Assembly: GCF_900497805.2 (NCBI RefSeq)
Contig: NW_020954611.1
Coordinates: forward strand, 4,237,952 to 4,301,951
Length of the DNA: 64,000 bases
Source: Vombatus ursinus
Taxonomy: Eukaryota > Chordata > Mammalia > Diprotodontia > Vombatidae
Reading direction: 5' to 3'
The stretch's first letter is position 1; the number at the start of each line of letters is the position of its first letter. Of the stretch, positions 59,335 to 64,000 are shown piece after piece. Below the pieces are notes generated by a model, which was given only the letters and a program-made list of their open reading frames with translations, had not been told where the DNA came from and did not search any database. Position numbers and translations under genes: made by a program.

Positions 59335-60525
59335 AAGAGAGAGAGGAACAGCTTTCAATTGTCTGGAATGAGCTTCAAAACAGACAACTGGTCCTGTTGG
59401 AACAATTTTAAATTGCCAGTATCCTTATCTGATGTCGACATCATTTTTCAGAGGGGGCAACCAGTTCAAATTAAATAGTTTTGCTGCAGACAGTCTGTCT
59501 GTCTGTCTTCTCTTTCTTCCCACCCCTTCTCCATTGAGCTGTTTGGTGGAAACAGTGTGCTCATTTTGGGAGATTGGTCCCCAGAGGACAGATGGAAAGT
59601 GGACTAAAAAACATGATGAGAAAAATAGTTTAAAAATAGAACATTTAAAAATGTATACCTACATATAGAGGCACGATTTCTTAGCAAAAGCAAAACAAAA
59701 ATGTAGCCAGTGGATAGTTCTATAGGAGGGTGCCCAATTCCTACACATAGTGAATTGCATGACAAGCCCTCTTGAAATTCTCTGCCTTATTTGTAAATGA
59801 TCCTCCCTGTGGACTAAAAGTTTGACAGGAAAAATAATGAGCACAAACATATGAGTTGGCTCGAGTCAAAGAGGGCTGCCTTGTAGCTGTGTAGAGAGGT
59901 GGGAGAGAGCATCAAAGATCACATGTTGATCCAATTGAAATGGGTAAGGTAGAGTTCCTAGGGGGTGGGTTATCTTACTGTCCCCAGTATTTTTTAGAGC
60001 CTTCCTTTTTCACTTGCCTAGAGCTCTGGTGATCATTTAATGCTTGTGGCTCTGTCCCAGTCGAGGCTCTGGAAGAACTCATTAGAAAAAGGAAGCAAAA
60101 CTCGAATGATTAGGTACTTGAGTCTAGAGAACAGGAATGCCCTATACAAAATAGGTAGATCGGAGCGATTGGGTGACTGGAGAGGCAGCTAAGAGCCTTC
60201 CCTAAGGTTGGCCAGTGTTGTCAATCTTTTCCCTAGTCTTCCATTTCTGGGATCCAATCGGCTCCTTTAAAAATAGGACAGAGCATCTGTATTTTTGAAG
60301 CAATAAATGTTACCCTGTAGGTGGTGGTATTCCCAAACACCTGATATTAGAGACACTTAGGAGTGGGGGTAGGAATCTAGGTTTTGTGTATTTTTGAGGT
60401 CTTTGATATGCTTAAGGCCAGTGGGGTATAAATGGAAGGCTAATGACTGGCAATCCTAAGCCTCTCCCTTGCCCAGCCCCATCTGCTAGATATCTATCAA
60501 AATCATTTTGCTAAGGCATGTCTGA
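58361..60525. other. Mostly unrecognised DNA with microsatellites
   Basis: A (GA)n array at 59301-59345 and a short (TCTG)n near 59492. A worn L2-like scrap near 58895 ('gtgctcaataaatatcaat'). No gene evidence. Confidence 0.5.
59301..59345 (+). repeat. (GA)n microsatellite
   Basis: Fifteen uninterrupted GA units followed by GAAA variants. Confidence 0.9.
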
Positions 60526-60529
60526 CTTT

Positions 60530-60965
60530 GAGAGATCTGATCTCAAAGTAAAGAAGGGTTCAAGTCCTATCTTGGACACATCCTGGATATGTGACCTTGA
60601 GCATGTCTCTAAGACTATAAGTTGCATTCCTGGAATAGTCAATCTTCATCTCTGTCTTTCAGACCCCATATTTTCTTGAGCATGGATGTCACTTCCTCTG
60701 TGAAGCCTTCTCTGATCTCTCCAGTTAAGTGATTTCTCTCTTTTCAAAATTTCCAGTGGCACTTTATCTGCCTTCCTACTTTGCTCAGGCACATCTTAGC
60801 ACATCTTATAGTTACCTGTGTATGTGTCCCATTCTTCTAATAGAAAGGAAACTCCTTGAGGTCAGTGATTCTGTCATTAAAAAAAAACACCTTTGTAGCT
60901 CCTGGACCTAGTACAGGTCCTTGCACATAGTAGGTGCTTAATACAAGTTTTTGCAATTGAAGACA
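60530..60965 (+). repeat. MIR scrap then L2 3' end
   Basis: 60530-60625: 'gggttcaagtcctatcttgg', 'tatgtgaccttgagcatg'. 60660-60960: 'tcacttcctctgtgaagcct', 'gaaactccttgaggtcagtg', 'ccttgcacatagtaggtgct'. Confidence 0.7.
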
Positions 60966-62220
60966 TGTCTTCAGATAAATGTAGTTTTCTGCTTTGATCC
61001 TTAGATACCCTTGAACCAACATTGCAGAGCTTCAATTCCACGCCCTCCCCCCCACCATAAAATAGAATTAATGATACTTGGCACTCTTTTCATAGTGTTG
61101 TTGTGAGGGTTGAATGAGATAATATATGGAAAGTATTTTCTAAGCCTTAAATTGCTACCTCCATGTCAGTTATAATTAATATTTTTGCTTCATTCAATTT
61201 CTCCTTACCATTCAATTTAATAGCTTTATCATTGGCCTCATCCTTCCTCTCCTCTCTGAGTCTTTTTTCCTATCCTAGAGCTTCTTCCATCCTCTAGGAC
61301 TCCTCTCTCTCCCCTGTTTTTTTTTTGCCATGGACATACAATGCTCTCATGCTGACCGTGGTTACCCAGAATATCTTTTTATAGAATCCTACTTGGGTTG
61401 TATCCACACATAAAATTTATCCTTCCCTCCTAATTTATCTAGAGCTCAACCAAAAACTCCCATTTCCTAATGTAACCTGAGTTACAAAGCAAAAGCTTTG
61501 GTATGGAACTCTTTCCTCATTGGTGGAGATCAATGCTCTCTGTCTTGTGCGAGGCAGGGCAGAGTTGGTAAGAGTGGGAGAGAGGATAATTCTGCTTTCT
61601 TCTGATCTTCTTTGGGCTCTGCAGTCACCTCAGTCACTCCTGACTTCTAGCTTTGAGAGAGAAGATTGATGATGCCAGCCCTACATCAGGTTGTTGAAGG
61701 GAAAATGAGCCTGGGAAGAAGATGACTTGACAGGATCTAGCAGTCTCCGTCATGTCCTTTCTCAGGCTTGATCCCCTAGAGACTTCAGAGAAATTCCCCT
61801 TCAGTGAGATCTGGGACTCTCCTGGTTGCTCCCTGTGGGAGAGGCTCCTTACTCTGTATTGTCTGTTATATATTCTCCTATGTATATCTTCTCTGTTTTC
61901 TGTTTTGCTATCAACTTGCATAAAGGGGTTTCTTTGCTATTTACTAATTATTGTGGGTGTTGCTACTTATTATGGGTGCTCATTGTGGAAATGGTATTTG
62001 GTGGGAAGGAAGTCAAGTCTGCCTTTTCCCATTAATGAGCAGAAACCAGAAGTTTAACTTAAACCTGAAAACTAAATCTCCTAGACTAATAACATTTAAG
62101 GGAACAGATAGATATAATTCTAGCCTGATATCCTAGCTGCAGTTAATTGGACTTCTCATTATACCCAAGTGCCCTGACTGGTATTACCCATTCCTCCACT
62201 CCACCCCCACTATTTTTCAT
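60966..62220. other. Mostly unrecognised; MIR tail at 61075-61190
   Basis: 'agtgttgttgtgagggttga', 'atgagataatatatggaaag' is a MIR 3' tail. The rest was not assigned. Confidence 0.45.
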
Positions 62221-62670
62221 CTTCCTTTTGTGTGTGGTCTTACATCATTAGATTGTAAATTCCACGAGTTCAGGGACTATCTTTTTTGTATTTGTACCCC
62301 TAGCATTTAGCATAGGAAGCACTAAATCAATGTTTATTGACTGATTGGTCTCAGGGCACACAAAGTGAATGCTTTACGTTACTCTGGCTGATATTCCTTA
62401 CTTTGCCATTTCTGTACCTCCATCACCCCACATCCCAAACCCCCAATAGAGATGATAGGTTGGGCTTTGAGTTTGAACTATGAAAATTACTATCACTGCT
62501 GCTGCTGCTGCCACCCCTGCCACCACCACCTGAATTCTAATCTTGGCTCTTCAATTGCTTTGTTGTATAACCTCAGGCAAGTCACCTGCCCTTCCTGAAC
62601 TTCAGTTTCCTACTTTGTAAAATGAGATGATCTTCAAAGCCCCTTACAGCTCTCACATTAGATGAATCTA
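62221..62670 (+). repeat. L2 3' end, short (CTG)/(CCA) tract, MIR SINE
   Basis: 62225-62345: 'agattgtaaattccacgagt', 'tgtttattgactgattg'. 62495-62531: CTG then CCA/CCAC units. 62535-62668: 'cctcaggcaagtcacctgcc', 'ttcagtttcctactttgta', 'cttacagctctcacatta'. Confidence 0.7.
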
Positions 62671-63475
62671 CAAAAGAATGCGAAGTTTCATAACTGAGAA
62701 AGCAAACATAGAAACACAAATATCTAGGAAGCAGACAAGCTATCCTCATCATGCAAATAGACAAGAATGGTGCTTTTATTATTGTATTGCAAAGATGCTT
62801 CAATGTACTGTGATTTTTTTAAGAAATCTACATGGATAAGTACTTTGGGAAAATTTTTTTCCCTGTGAGCCTGATGCATTCCAAATTGGAAAATGCATTT
62901 TGGAAAAGGGAAAACTGTTACCATAACTGTTAAACTATATATTATTATTAAAACTGTCTATAATAAACCTGCTACCTTCTGAAAGGTTTCCAGATTCTGT
63001 TTTTGATTTGGCCTCCTTACTAACCAATGGCTCAACATGCTCAGTGTCTTGTCAAAGCAAGACATAGTGTCAATTTAACCCAATTGCTCAGATCCTATAG
63101 CCACATCCCAACTGCCTGAGAACAAATGAGAAGATGAGACTGCCAGCTGAAAATAATGTTCTGCTTCTATTAACCCTCAAACTATTGAACTTGACATAAA
63201 ATAATGGGTTTTAACACTCACAGATCTTGTGACAAATGGAATGAGTTTAATTTGCTTGAAGTTACACTTCGTAGAAACTTTATTACTCCATCTGTCACAT
63301 CATTTAATCTATTTTCTTGGATGTGCCTGGAAAGTATTTCAACTTTATGCGGAGTGTCTTAGATTTTCAGGTCTCTCAAATTTGCTAATTGGACTGAAAA
63401 TCAGGAGGCCATTTGGTACTTTTGGTACATTCCATTTGGAGTGTATGCTGGAGATTGGAGTCCTGAGTTGTGGTC
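62671..63475. other. Non-genic DNA, nothing recognised
   Basis: No repeat or gene recognised. The frame at 63229-63489 shows no family features. Confidence 0.4.
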
Positions 63476-63595
63476 CTGTGTGGTCTTGAGTGAGTTGATT
63501 TTCTCTCTGGGCCTTAGTTTCTTCATTTGTAAAGTGAGTGAGTTGGACTGGAAAATCACCGAGGTTACTTCTAATTCAAAATTAATTATGTATAA
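63476..63595 (+). repeat. MIR SINE fragment
   Basis: 'ctctgggccttagtttcttc', 'atttgtaaagtgagtgagt', 'tggactgg', 'ggttacttctaattcaaaa'. Confidence 0.7.
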
Positions 63596-63945
63596 AAAGA
63601 ATTTAGATATACTTATATGAAGATTTATATTAAAATACACTTATTTATAAATATCTTATATTGAAGGATACATAATAGGTGGATATATTTAGTATAGGCC
63701 TTTATGTATTTACAAAACATTTTGTTATATATAAATTTAGGTATTAAATTATATCTATTATTGTGTACTATATTCAATTATATGTGATTTTAATTATGTC
63801 TACATACTATTCATATATGTATTATATTGGCATATGTGCAAGTATATGCACAGACATATATGTGTATGTATATTTTTATCTGTGTCTATATGTATATCTG
63901 TGTTTTTGTGTGATACATACACACAAATACAGAGACACACACAGA
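63596..63945. repeat. AT-rich tract with TATA/CATA arrays
   Basis: Low-complexity sequence of TATAT, TATG and ACAC units up to the last SINE. Confidence 0.8.
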
Positions 63946-64000
63946 GGTAGAGTAGAATAGTGGACAAAGAGCTGGTCTTGAAGCCAAGAAAACCTGGATT
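63946..64000 (+). repeat. SINE head cut by the window end
   Basis: 'gtagagtagaatagtggaca', 'agctggtcttgaagccaag', 'aaaacctggatt' is a MIR/tRNA-type head running off the window. Confidence 0.6.

Overview
The window reads as marsupial nuclear DNA, probably non-coding: AT-rich, CpG-poor, and built from layered retroelement fossils with no exon structure I can support. The marsupial call rests on tRNA-headed SINEs of the WSINE1/MAR1 type (about 150 bp, oligo-A end, or about 220-260 bp with an RTE-like tail), on L1/HAL1-type 3' ends of the marsupial kind, and on a heavy load of old L2, MIR (Ther-1) and CR1/L3 copies. An Australian marsupial is likely from the WSINE1-like SINEs, but this is an inference. 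Family names are from memory of consensus sequences, not from a search.

Layout. 0-12 kb: a short CR1/L3 relic, an unusual unique stretch at 1.4-2.0 kb, many MIR and L2 pieces, two young-looking SINEs at 7.0-7.5 kb, and a unique AT-rich stretch at 10.4-11.0 kb. 12.7-18.4 kb: a tiny palindromic DNA element, an LTR on the minus strand with a polypurine tract beside it and a decayed region behind it, into which a 1.16-kb hAT transposon with a BED-finger remnant has jumped. 18.4-25.2 kb: MIR pairs and long L2 fragments on both strands. 25.7-28.7 kb: a minus-strand ORF1-only L1 derivative (HAL1-like) next to a CR1 5' region. 29.0-29.6 kb: unique homeobox-motif-rich DNA. 31-37 kb: L2 and L1 remains. 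37.5-41.2 kb: a minus-strand CR1/L3 copy that seems to run from 5' UTR to 3' end, itself invaded by an L2 and a SINE. 43-48.4 kb: L2, SINEs and a long L1 3' region. 51.1-53.9 kb: two L1-type relics head to head. 54-58.4 kb: a hAT MITE inside a MIR, and two related copies of an unidentified 0.6-kb segment, one carrying a SINE and the other showing the empty site. 58.4-64 kb: unique DNA with L2 and MIR scraps and microsatellites.

Nothing here works together as a gene system. Open reading frames up to 157 codons exist, but the longest lie inside repeats in the wrong strand or frame. The useful content is the insertion order that can be read from target-site duplications, and four unique stretches that are candidates for conserved regulatory DNA.
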